A stretch of 15,826 nucleotides of DNA from Monoraphidium neglectum (lineage: Eukaryota > Chlorophyta > Chlorophyceae > Sphaeropleales > Selenastraceae), in contig NW_014012965.1 in NCBI RefSeq assembly GCF_000611645.1, positions 7,169-22,994 on the forward strand, in the 5' to 3' direction. Positions 8,111-15,826 of this stretch are shown here, piece after piece (the first letter of the stretch is position 1; each line of letters starts with the position of its first letter). Both the position numbers and the translations under genes were made by a program. The notes under the pieces are model-generated. The model did no database searches. It saw only the letters and a program-made list of their open reading frames with translations, and was not told where the DNA came from.

Positions 8111-9359
8111 ATGCTGATGATGCGCTCCCGCACGGCCGCGTGCCTGGCGTGTGCGCTCGTGCTTTGCATGGCCAGCGCAGCACAAGGTGAGCGCGCGCTG
8201 CCCCTCGCAAGCGACCCGCGCATCCAAGCGCCCGCGCGCCCCCGCAGCTCGCCTTCCCCGCCCATCCCCTGAAAGCTGGGCGGCTCTTGACTTTTGCGTC
8301 TCACAGCAGCCAACCAGCAGCACCCGTAGCGCCGTCTCGCCCCGCACGCTCCGCCGGCCCCGCCCACCATGGCTCGCCTCACCCCGAACCTACACTCCCC
8401 CAACCGCCCAACCCCCCTTGCCACCACAGCCAGCCTCATCATACCGCAGCCCAACGGCCGATCCCCCTTGGTCATCCTCTCCACCGGCCCCCCGAAGCCC
8501 TACCCCCGCGGCAGCCCCGCCGCCGCGGCCTCCGGCCCACCCGGCAAGCCGCGCCCCTACCCGGCCGCCGCCCCGGCCTCGCAGGACCCCGCCGAGGCCG
8601 CCGCCGCCGCCGCCCTCGCGGCCGGCCAGCCGCAGGACATGCTGGTCGTCTTCCAAAGGGACGACAAGGCCGGCAACGCGGCCGTCAAGGCGCGGGTTTT
8701 TGCGCCGACGTCCGCTGCGTCCAAGGCGGGTAATCGGCTTGCCAGGGATTACTCCAGCCTCGCGATAAGCCTGGTGACGGTGCCAAACCTGGCGGCGCTC
8801 AAGGCGCTCAAGGCGGACCCGAATGTGAGGAGGAGTGATGTGCGCGCGCGCGCGTGTGTGTGTGTGTTTGCATGTTCCTGTGTGTGTGTGTGTGTGTGCA
8901 CACGGGCGTGTGCGTGCGTGCATGTGTGCGCACGCGTGTTTATGCGCACGCATGCGCATGTACATGGCTTGTGTGTGTGCTTGGGTTCGCGCATACAGCT
9001 TGCGTGTGCGTGTGCGCGTTGCGGGCCTCAAGCAGACGCGAGCAAGTGTTCACATTGCATGCGGTCCCTGGGTGCCCCCCGCAAACCCGCACTCCTCACT
9101 CTCCTGAGCCAGCCGACCCGCGTCGCCGCCCTGCAACGCCTCGTCCGCCCCCTCACCATGCGCTCAGGTCCAAAGCGTCCAGCCAGACCGCCAGGCGCAC
9201 ACCATGCAGCCCGGCTCCGCCCGCGCCGGGGGCCCCGGCCCCGCCCGCGTTGGCACCGGCGGCCCCGCCCCCGCCGGCGCTGCGCCCGCGGGGCCGGCGG
9301 CGCCGGTGGCGGGGGCGACCAAGGGGGGTGCGGGTTCTTTCGTGCTCGGCCGTGACTGA
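8111..9359 (+). CDS. Secreted protein with a stand-alone subtilisin-propeptide (inhibitor I9-like) domain
   Basis: Exons 8111-8186, 8430-8824 and 9168-9359 join in phase to give 220 residues. Exon 1 encodes a signal peptide of about 24 residues: a basic start (MLMMRSR), a hydrophobic core (CLACALVLC) and a small-residue end (ASAA). Next comes a Pro/Ala-rich linker (to about residue 95), then a segment that resembles the peptidase S8 propeptide: DMLVVFQRDD near its start and NLAALKALKADPNVQSVQPD at its end, split by intron 2 after ADPN. Such domains block subtilisins by placing their C-terminus in the active site, and a few occur as free inhibitors. After HTMQ follows a Gly/Pro/Ala-rich tail of about 50 residues and a TGA. 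No Asp-His-Ser protease domain was seen in the next kilobase. Most likely an extracellular or secretory-pathway protease inhibitor; an orphan prodomain is the other option. The domain call rests on pattern only. Confidence 0.72.
8837..9025 (+). repeat. Alternating purine-pyrimidine (GC/GT)n tract in intron 2 of the I9-domain gene
   Basis: A (GC)n run passes into two (GT)n runs (about 8853-8867 and 8880-8898) and then into mixed GTGC/GCAC/CATG steps. Almost the whole stretch alternates purine and pyrimidine. It begins about 12 nt after the GTGAGG donor at 8825. Confidence 0.85.
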
Positions 9360-9804
9360 GAGTCGCTCGCACGCGGGGTCCTCGTCAGGCGCAACCCCGC
9401 CCCGCGCCGCCCCGCCCATCCCTCGGCGTGTGCCCGGGGGCGTCGCGCCTGGGGGCGGCTGCAGCAGCCTTCATGCGGCACTGAGCACCTCAGCTGACGG
9501 TCTCGGGGAGGTAGCCACACTGGAGGCTTTGCACATGCCGGGGCAGGCCAGCGAGCATGGCGGCGGCTTGGGTTGGCCGATTGATGCATCACGCTTGTCT
9601 TTACGGATGACACCACTCAGTCGGTTAAAATTTTGGTGGTCGTGCGCGGTTGGGTCTTGCCTATGTGCCACCCCTGCGGGAGCTTTGTCACTTTATCACT
9701 GATTTGATCTGGACTGGTGCACCGCACTTGCATTGTCATACCCTTCAGGTTTTCTTGGTCTGTGTGCATAGGTTCGCACCACGCGAACGGGGAGCAAAGC
9801 CACG

Positions 9805-9809
9805 TGTAA
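9805..9809 (+). terminator. TGTAA poly(A) signal candidate for the I9-domain gene
   Basis: TGTAA lies about 445 nt after the TGA at 9357-9359, a plausible 3' UTR length for a green alga. A second TGTAA is at 10022-10026 and could be used instead. Confidence 0.5.
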
Positions 9810-10078
9810 CCCCCACTAGTGCCGCAGCCTCCTGATTGCAGCACGTGGCAGCCGCCGCGCTTACCTGCCCGCACCTTGACACCCTGCCGGCGGCAGAGCG
9901 CGGACAGCGGCACTGCACCCCAAGCCAGTGTTGCCGCAGGAGCCCTGGCCCCCCCTGTGGCTCGCCTGTCACGGCGCGCACATGCACAAAGTGTTTGTCT
10001 TTCACACCTCCCTACACTTTCTGTAATCCCAGCGCAGAGGCTGTTTGGTCTGAACACTTTGCACCGAGGGTACAGGGG

Positions 10079-10083
10079 TTACA
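10079..10083 (-). terminator. TGTAA poly(A) signal candidate for the sucrose-phosphatase gene
   Basis: The plus strand reads TTACA, giving TGTAA on the minus strand about 315 nt beyond the stop codon at 10396-10398. This fits the chlorophyte poly(A) signal; chance occurrence is possible. Confidence 0.55.
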
Positions 10084-10395
10084 TTGCACACTGGACGTCC
10101 AGGCATGCTGAGAAATTGTGTGTTTGACTGCAAATTGACCAGCAGGTGCAGACACAGGATTCTTCAGGGGCACACACCTGCAGCCGGCATGGCCCGCACA
10201 GCGCTGGTGCCGGAAAGCAGCACGTAGCAAGCACTACAATCGGCGGCCGCGCGACCGACCGCCTGCGGCCTCACAGGGCCCGCGACCCAGGCGCTTCATC
10301 CGGGCGCGTGGGCAGACCCAGCGCTGGACTGGAAGCGGCAAACAACTATCCGCACACAAAAATCATGCGCGAGGAAACGTGGTCTCCATTCTTGC

Positions 10396-12328
10396 TCATT
10401 CGGTCGCCGCCTGGCTGACAGCCAGGTCCCGGAACGCCTTGGTGGCTGTCAAATCATATCCAAGGGGCCCCTCATGCAGGTGCACCAGCTTCACGGCAGC
10501 TGCCTCCCCGCCTTCCGCATCATCCCGGCTGCCGTTGACGCCAACCACCCTCAGCAGCGCCGAGCAGGCAAGGGCGCCGCCGCTGTCGCGGGAACCCTCC
10601 TTGAAGCTCCAGAGCTGATAGTTTGCCAGAAACAGCCCCGGTCCGACCTCCCGCACCGCCACTGCATCCGCCCATGTTATGCCGCCGCCCGCCTGCGACG
10701 GCTCCTCTGCTGCTGCCGTGGCCGCGCCGCCGCCGAGCGCCACCAAGCCGCCCTCGGCCGTCGCCCGCGTTGCGCCCGCCTCCGCTGCCGCCTCCAGCGC
10801 CCCTGTGTCGCCCCCCTGCAGCGGCGCAAGCGCGACGGCAGCCGCGCGCGCGGCGGCGGCCTCGGGGCGGCCGCTGCTGCCGGCGCCGATTTCGTCGCTT
10901 GACGCGAGCGCCGCGGCGGCCTGCGCGTCAGATATGCTGCCAAACGCTGTGAGGGCCTCCACGATGCCGCCGGCGCAGGGCTGGGTTGCGAGGACGATGC
11001 GGGGGGCGTGCTTTGACCCTCCGTCTTCCCCGGCAGCCTGCTGGGCCTGTCCGGCAGTGTGGGCGGTGGTGGGGAGGTGGTGGGTAGGAAGGTGCGCGAT
11101 CTGAGGCGCCCCCTGGGCGCACGTAGAAACAGGCTCGACAGCCGATTGGGGACGAGAGGGTTTGTTCACAACGCATGTTGCAGGCCCCCCCCCCCTAAAT
11201 GACGCTACCTCGTGCACCCAACTGTGCTTCTGTGTGACGCCCCGACTAAATGCTGTTTCAGACAGAGTTTGGCCCGCTGGATAGACTACAGATGAAACAA
11301 GGGTTGGAGTTGTTGAAAACATTGATATACATTTTATATATATGTATATACATATATATATACATGTATATATATATACATGTATATATATACATATATA
11401 TATAAACTGCTGTATCACCTGCTGCTGGTGGTAGAACTCGAGGAGCTCTTTGTGGGCGTTGGCAACCACGCAGCCCCGCACCCCCGGGACGGTGAACAGC
11501 TCGGCGTCGTTGCCGCTGTCACCGTTGACCTGGTCAACGACAAGAGTGCCGAAGGAGCGTGTTCTGAGGAGGGGTCGTTAGAGTTGTCGCTGGGCTGGCT
11601 GCGGCGGCTGCGATTGGCATGTGGCCCGCTTGCCCGTCGGCAGGCCGCGCATGGGTTGCGCAGCGGCAAAACAATGGAGGGTTCAGTGCGGATTGACGCA
11701 GCCGAGGGGCGCGCGCTGCCGCCGCTGCCGAGCGGTCCGCCCGCGGCCCGCGAGCGGAGGGGTGTGGCCGCGCGCCCCACCTGCACGCCGCTGGGCGGCC
11801 AGCGGTCGAGGCCGCGCAGCTGGGCCAGAAGAAACTCGAGGGCCTTGCCCTTGCCCGCGCCCTGCACAGCGTTGGTTGGGAGGTCAGAAGTTGCTTGGTC
11901 GTCGATTGGGCATGATTAGCGGTCGAGATCGGTGCGCTAAGCTGCCCGCACGCAGCCTGTGGGCCTGACAGCAGAGGCCGCGCCCAGTGGGCCGGCCTGA
12001 TCACTGACGACTGTAGGGAGGAGGCAGCTGGGTCCCCGCCGCCGCCGTTGCGCACAGGGGCTGAAGCTACCGCTGCGCCCGTGTCGGTGGGCCACCCCGC
12101 CCCACCGCGCGCTTCCTGAGTCTGCTCATTCGGCATGTATATGTGTGTGTTTATCTCAATGCAATGATATACATAACATTGAGCAGAAGATGAGCAGGCA
12201 GACCCACCTGTGCCAGCACGTCCACGTCGATGCCGCCAGAGTAGACCACCTTGGCGGCCACCCCCGCCGCCGCCAGGTCAGACCGCAGGCCCTCCAGCAG
12301 CATGGCCGCATCCTCCTGGAGGAGATAG

Positions 12329-12367
<39 letters not shown>

Positions 12368-14501
12368 ATGCACACAGGTTTGAGGCAGTCACCCCAGCTG
12401 CGCAGCGCCGTGAGAGGCGCCGGCGGACACGCAAGGGCGGCCCGTCGACGGGCGCCGTGAGGGAACCCACTTCCCCCAACGTGCCCCCTGCACGCTCTCC
12501 CAAACACAAACACATGATACTCCATGACATCCCCTGGCCCGCCAACAGCATGACTGGCAGAAAAAAGATGGCGAAATCAGTCCGTTTGTCAGTGCAGCGA
12601 GCGAGCACAGGCCCCATTGAGGGCGGACCCACCTCGCCCACGTTGCCAGCCTCCAGGTGGAACGACAGCTTGTGGCGCCGCTGCTCACTGTTCGGCTGCG
12701 TGCGTGAGTGTGTGTGTGTGTGTGTGTGTGTGTTGTGTTTGGGGGGGGGGAGGGTTGTGCTGCGTGCGTGCGCGGGGCGGCGGCAGGGCCTGCGGCGGCC
12801 GGAGGCGCTCGCTGGGGCGTGGGGCCCGAGACCCTGCAGCCAGCAGCCTGGGCCCAGGCCGAGGTGCGCAAGCAATTAGACAGCCGAGGCCGCCAGGCGG
12901 CAGGAGCAAGCACTTCCGGCCCAGCATGGCACGGGCTCACTACCGCCCCCCCCTCCCCCCCGTCCTCCCCGGTGTGCAAATTATATGCCCACCTGCGGGC
13001 GCAGGCGTGGCCGCCGCGCGACGATGTCGAGCACCGCCGCCCTGTCCCATCCCTTGTCCAGCTCAGCTTCCCAGCTGCCATCGGGCACCAGGGGGCCGCC
13101 ACCTGGCAGCGGTACGCATTGGACGCCGCACACCACCGGGCCCAATCAGAGACAACAACAAGCCGATCGCCCCAAGTAATTGCGCACGCACCCACGGCGG
13201 CGAGTGAAAACGCGCAGCTGCTTCAGCAAGACGAGCCGAAACGACCTCGGGCTTGGGGCTGGCGGCTGACAGCAGGTAAGCCAGATGTGACCGGATCAGA
13301 TCAGGTCGCGCATGATGTGGTGGCGCCCCCAACCTGGCGGCCTGTAGAAGAGCTCCGTGCCGACGCTGCAAATGAGAATGTCGGGGGTCAACAGGGGCGC
13401 CTCGTCCTATGATTGGGTTTGGGTGCGTGTGTGGGTGTGTGGGTGTGAGGGGGTGTGGGGGTGGAGGGGTGGAGGGGTAAACGGGAGCCATCGCACACTG
13501 CAATTGGGGCCGACCCCATGGGGCGAGATGCGGCGCCAAATGCAGCGCCGGCTGCGGGGTTGAGGTGATGACGAGGAGTGTGAACGGCATGCGGAAGCCG
13601 CTCGTCGGCTTCGGCCGACGTGGCGGCGCAGCCCGACTTGGAGCAGGCAGTCGCTGCGCTGCGCAGTCATGCGCCGTGGTGCCGCCGCGCCGCGCAGCAA
13701 CAGGGCGGCCGCGGCCGCGGGCGACCCCCGCTCGGCCCCTCCGGCGCGATATGCGCCCGCATCGCGCCGGCTCAGCGGCGCACCCATAGCTCGGCAAAGA
13801 GGTTGGGAGAGCGGCCCGTGGAGAAGACGAGCAGGCTGTCTGGTGCAAAGTGAGTCGTCCAGAGGCGGTTGAACTGCAGCAGGCGCTCGTGGGTGGGGTC
13901 CTTGTTTTGGACCTGTGATTGGGGGCGGGGGGACGTCAAGTTTAAACAGATGCGCCAACAATTTAGGGGGCTGCAGAGCTAATGGAATTCAGAGGGGTAT
14001 CATGGAGCAAAGGAATCCAAAGACACGTTGACGTGCCACCCAGCAGGTCAACCCAAGTTTGACGTGCGGCGTGGGTTGGCGGAGCTGGGGTGCGTTGCAG
14101 AAAGTATGATGGGGCCGGCAAGGGCGGATTGCAGCGGCCGCATGCAGCGGCATTGGCCTGCTGCCGCGGGGATCGCGTGCGTCGGGGCGTCAGCGCCTCG
14201 GGCTGGCTGTCAGGGGCTGGGTGGCGGGGCCGCGACTCACCATCGTATGATCGAGGTCCGACACCAGCATGAACCGCGGGTGCCCCGGCCCCTTCAACAC
14301 GATCGAGACGTCGGCCTGACGCACATATTTGACGCCCCGGGGGGCGCCAGGGGGGCGCATGTGATCGTAGGCAGGGCGGGTGGGGCGGTGCGCCGTGCCG
14401 GTAGGGCGGGCGATGCGAAGCGGGAGCATGCCAGCAGGCGTCCGCGCATAGTGTGTGTAGCTACATTGCGACGCAGTGCATTGCGCCGCGCGCACCAGCA
14501 T
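10396..14501 (-). CDS. SPP: Sucrose-6-phosphate phosphatase (HAD superfamily), 9 exons
   Basis: Minus-strand exons in order: 14501-14241, 13912-13784, 13406-13334, 13102-12993, 12695-12633, 12315-12208, 11861-11781, 11529-11419, 11037-10396. All eight introns are GT-AG and match in phase, giving 525 residues. It removes phosphate from sucrose 6-phosphate, the last step of sucrose synthesis, normally in the cytosol. Motifs: FMLVSDLDHTM (HAD motif I, nucleophile Asp), LLVFSTGRSPNLF (motif II), TPDILICSVGTELF, EQRRHKLSFHLE, KVVYSGGIDVDVL, GAGKGKALEFLL (motif III Lys region), NGDSGNDAELFTVPGVRGCV (motif IV) and ATQPCAGGIVEAL closing the phosphatase domain (about residues 75-345). After this, about 180 residues follow: an Ala/Gly-rich stretch, then a less repetitive end with LFLANYQLWSF. 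They do not visibly match the usual plant SPP C-terminal domain. The first-exon start is the longest ATG; internal ATGs or an upstream exon are possible. Confidence 0.94.
11327..11404. repeat. AT-rich palindromic (TATACA/TGTATA)n block in an SPP intron
   Basis: Repeated TATATACATGTATATA-like palindromes and ATATAT runs form an almost pure A/T island in otherwise GC-rich DNA. It lies in the 11038-11418 intron and ends about 15 nt from the donor of that intron (sense strand GTGATA at 11418). Confidence 0.95.
12333..12364 (+). repeat. (TG)16 microsatellite in an SPP intron
   Basis: On the SPP sense strand this is (CA)16. It ends 18 nt before the exon starting at 12315, just ahead of the pyrimidine tract and CAG acceptor. 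Confidence 0.95.
12709..12732 (+). repeat. (TG)12 microsatellite in an SPP intron
   Basis: On the SPP sense strand this is (CA)12. It ends about 14 nt before the exon starting at 12695, ahead of its CAG acceptor. A run of G follows on the plus strand at 12740-12750. Confidence 0.93.
13412..13478 (+). repeat. G/T-rich degenerate repeat in an SPP intron
   Basis: Variants of GGGTGTGT, GGGGGTGT and GGAGGGGT lie on the plus strand, so the SPP transcript carries the C/A-rich complement. It lies right upstream of the acceptor of the exon starting at 13406. Confidence 0.85.
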
Positions 14502-14889
14502 CCTGAGCACGCCGAGATGCTGCGTCACTCGCGGTGAAGCAGATCAACGAAGCAACAGATTATTGTTTGTTGATTGAATACTGTGATTATGGGTATTACG
14601 CACGTATATTGAACGTGCGCGCAAAGGCTTTAAGTTTGATCATTTCAGCAACGCGCACACTCGACGCACCTGCCTTCTTCTGACGCGGTCACTTGTACAG
14701 CGATCAGCTGCATCACAACGCTACCTGTCACACCAAATTGCTTTCAGCCCCGACACCGCCTGTCCTAGCAAGCCGCACATAACGGCAGCCGTGTGCTACC
14801 GGCGCAGTGGTGCAGTGGCGCGCAGCCAGCACTGCGCGCAAGCATAGGACCCTGCTCCATCATCAGCCTGAGCAGCCTCTACAGCTGCC
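14502..14889. promoter_or_regulatory. Divergent promoter region between SPP and ELP3
   Basis: This 388-bp stretch separates the two opposed start codons. Its centre (about 14545-14655) is much richer in A/T than the surroundings, as expected for a promoter core. It holds an ACGT-type inverted repeat at 14600-14618 whose spacer includes a TATATT-like core. The 3' part, rich in CAGC and GCGCA, is probably the ELP3 5' UTR. Confidence 0.65.
14600..14618. repeat. ACGT-core inverted repeat in the SPP/ELP3 promoter
   Basis: GCACGT at 14600-14605 and ACGTGC at 14613-14618 are reverse complements with a 7-nt A/T-rich spacer. ACGT cores are the binding element of plant and algal bZIP and bHLH factors (G-box family). 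Confidence 0.7.
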
Positions 14890-15460
14890 ATGGGCGCCGG
14901 CGGCGCCGCGTCTGACGCCCCGCCCGCGCCTGCGTCCTTCAGCGGCGCGGCGCGGGGAGGCGGCGGGGGCGGCAAGGCTGGCGGCGGCGGCGGCGGCGGA
15001 GCGATGGCGCGGGCGGGCGTGTCTCCAGAGGAGGCGCGGGTCCGCGCGATCGCAGAGGTGCGTTAGGGCTTTGCTGCCGCCCGCCTGGACGCGGCCGCGA
15101 CCCATGCCAGTATCAGCAGCTGCCTGCGGTGCGTGCGCCGCCGCAGCCGGCTCACATCGCGAACCCAACCCGTGGACGGGGTAGTTGATGGAAACCCTCG
15201 CCTCTCTACAAGTCGTCAGCAATCACCTCACGTTTTTCCTTTATACATCCAGGCAGATTTTGTTCTGAGGTTGTATACATACATACATTCACGTCACATG
15301 GCTGCGCAGCCAGCATTACGCACTCGTCTGCTTGTGCTCACAAGCGCGCACGCATGCATGCATGCATGCACATGCATCGGCTTGTGCCCAGGTGGTGTCT
15401 GCCCTGATCAAGGGCGTGCGGGACGGCAAAGACATCAACCTCAACACTCTTAAGATGGAG
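14890..15460 (+). CDS. ELP3: Elongator complex protein 3 (ELP3), N-terminal exons, 3'-partial
   Basis: Exon 1 (14890-15057) encodes 56 residues and exon 2 (15392-15460) 23 residues; both donors (GTGCGT, GTGAGG) are phase 0. The gene continues beyond the window. ELP3 is the catalytic subunit of Elongator, a radical-SAM/acetyltransferase enzyme that modifies wobble uridine of tRNAs. The joined sequence EARVRAIAE plus VVSALIKGVRDGKDINLNTL matches the conserved ELP3 N-terminus, which precedes the radical-SAM domain. Before it lies a 42-residue Gly/Ala-rich stretch with a GGGGGG-type run, typical of GC-rich algal genes. An internal ATG at 15004 could serve as an alternative start just before the conserved part. 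No catalytic motif is within the window, so the call rests on about 35 residues. Confidence 0.82.
15348..15376 (+). repeat. (GCAT)n tetranucleotide repeat in ELP3 intron 1
   Basis: About six GCAT units with small interruptions lie about 20 nt before the exon 2 acceptor at 15390-15391. Confidence 0.85.
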
Positions 15461-15545
15461 GTGAGGCTGGCGTTGCTGCACTGGGTCTCAACAGCGGGAC
15501 CCAGCGGTCGGCTCTCAGACAGGCGGCAGCATCATGGCATTCAGG

Positions 15546-15577
15546 CTGCGGCGGCGGCAGCGGCGGCAGCGGCGGCA
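15546..15577 (+). repeat. GGC/GCA trinucleotide repeat in ELP3 intron 2
   Basis: An imperfect GCG-GCG-GCA run lies downstream of the exon 2 donor, in the intron that runs off the window end. Confidence 0.8.
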
Positions 15578-15680
15578 ACAGTGGCGCTTGCATTTCCTGC
15601 CAGCGCCTCTGTTTCTCACGCAGCTGCCCATACTGCCCGTGCCTTGGTTGTGACGTCGGCCTCAGTGATAGTGTTATTGC

Positions 15681-15681
<1 letters not shown>

Positions 15682-15738
<57 letters not shown>
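15682..15738 (+). repeat. (CAG)19 microsatellite in ELP3 intron 2
   Basis: Nineteen uninterrupted CAG units lie in ELP3 intron 2. Open frames through it give serine on the plus strand and cysteine on the minus strand, but no ELP3 residues adjoin it, so it is intronic. Each unit contains an AG and could offer false acceptors. Confidence 0.95.
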
Positions 15739-15741
<3 letters not shown>

Positions 15742-15826
15742 GGCAGCCCCGTGATTCTGCTCCGAGGCATCTTTTGGGAGCTCGCACCCGGCCCCCCCCC
15801 CCCGCTGCCGTTGACTCAGCCGTTTT

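Larger units (their letters stand above)
9360..10395. other. Shared 3' region between the I9-domain gene and the sucrose-phosphatase gene
   Basis: This stretch of about 1 kb lies between two convergent stop codons. No open frame in it shows a recognisable motif, and I saw no tRNA-like or transposon structure. It holds TGTAA candidates for both genes and a short inverted repeat (GTTCGC at 9772-9777, GCGAAC at 9783-9788) just before the plus-strand TGTAA at 9805. Confidence 0.7.

Noticed and set aside
8369..9355. A single 328-codon plus-strand open frame
   Set aside because: It reads through the GT-repeat intron, and past it exon 3 is in the wrong frame. Splicing at 8824/9168 restores the propeptide ending DPNVQSVQPD, and the signal peptide lies in an earlier exon.
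9360..10395. Possible missing subtilisin catalytic exons after the propeptide
   Set aside because: No Asp, His or Ser motif of peptidase S8 is visible in any frame, and a convergent gene follows.
10396..11481. A single 361-codon open frame on the minus strand
   Set aside because: It joins the last two SPP exons by reading through the A/T palindrome intron (a Tyr/Ile repeat) and its own start is not that of the gene. Splice sites at 11418 and 11037 give a family-consistent product.
12156..12875. Minus-strand open frames of 239-268 codons with a Thr-His repeat
   Set aside because: They translate the (CA)n introns of SPP; only short parts coincide with real exons.
15332..15754. Plus-strand frame ending in a serine run, and a minus-strand frame with a cysteine run
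   Set aside because: Both are translations of the (CAG)19 intron repeat. The ELP3 exon 2 ends at 15460 with a GTGAGG donor.

Overview
The window looks like nuclear DNA of a chlorophyte green alga. It is GC-rich, its genes are broken into many short exons by introns of roughly 65-620 bp, dinucleotide and trinucleotide repeats are common, and two genes are followed by a TGTAA motif, the usual green-algal poly(A) signal. The gene content also fits a photosynthetic eukaryote: a plant-type sucrose-phosphate phosphatase, a molybdenum-cofactor-sulfurase-like protein and an Elongator subunit. No single-frame ORF gives a complete gene. Gene models below were assembled by hand from family motifs, splice consensus and phase matching, and each summed coding length is a multiple of three.

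Layout: five genes alternate in direction. (1) Plus strand, 157-5267: the last twelve exons of a NifS-like (class V, PLP-dependent) protein of the molybdenum cofactor sulfurase family; its 5' end lies outside the window. (2) Minus strand, 7678-5791: a conserved-looking gene that I do not recognise, convergent with gene 1. (3) Plus strand, 8111-9359: a small secreted protein with a subtilisin-propeptide (I9) domain and no protease domain, divergent from gene 2. (4) Minus strand, 14501-10396: nine-exon sucrose-6-phosphate phosphatase, convergent with gene 3. (5) Plus strand, 14890 to beyond the window: first two exons of ELP3, divergent from gene 4.

Two intergenic stretches are therefore bidirectional promoter regions (7679-8110 and 14502-14889) and two are shared 3' regions (5268-5790 and 9360-10395). 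The genes do not form a pathway; they look like ordinary neighbours in an algal genome. The most unusual points are a cluster of probable GC-AG introns in gene 1, the protease-free I9 protein, a 23-nt near-perfect palindrome between genes 2 and 3, an atypical alanine-rich tail on the sucrose phosphatase, and CA-rich tracts lying just upstream of several 3' splice sites. I saw no transposon, tRNA, rRNA, CRISPR array or viral sequence.
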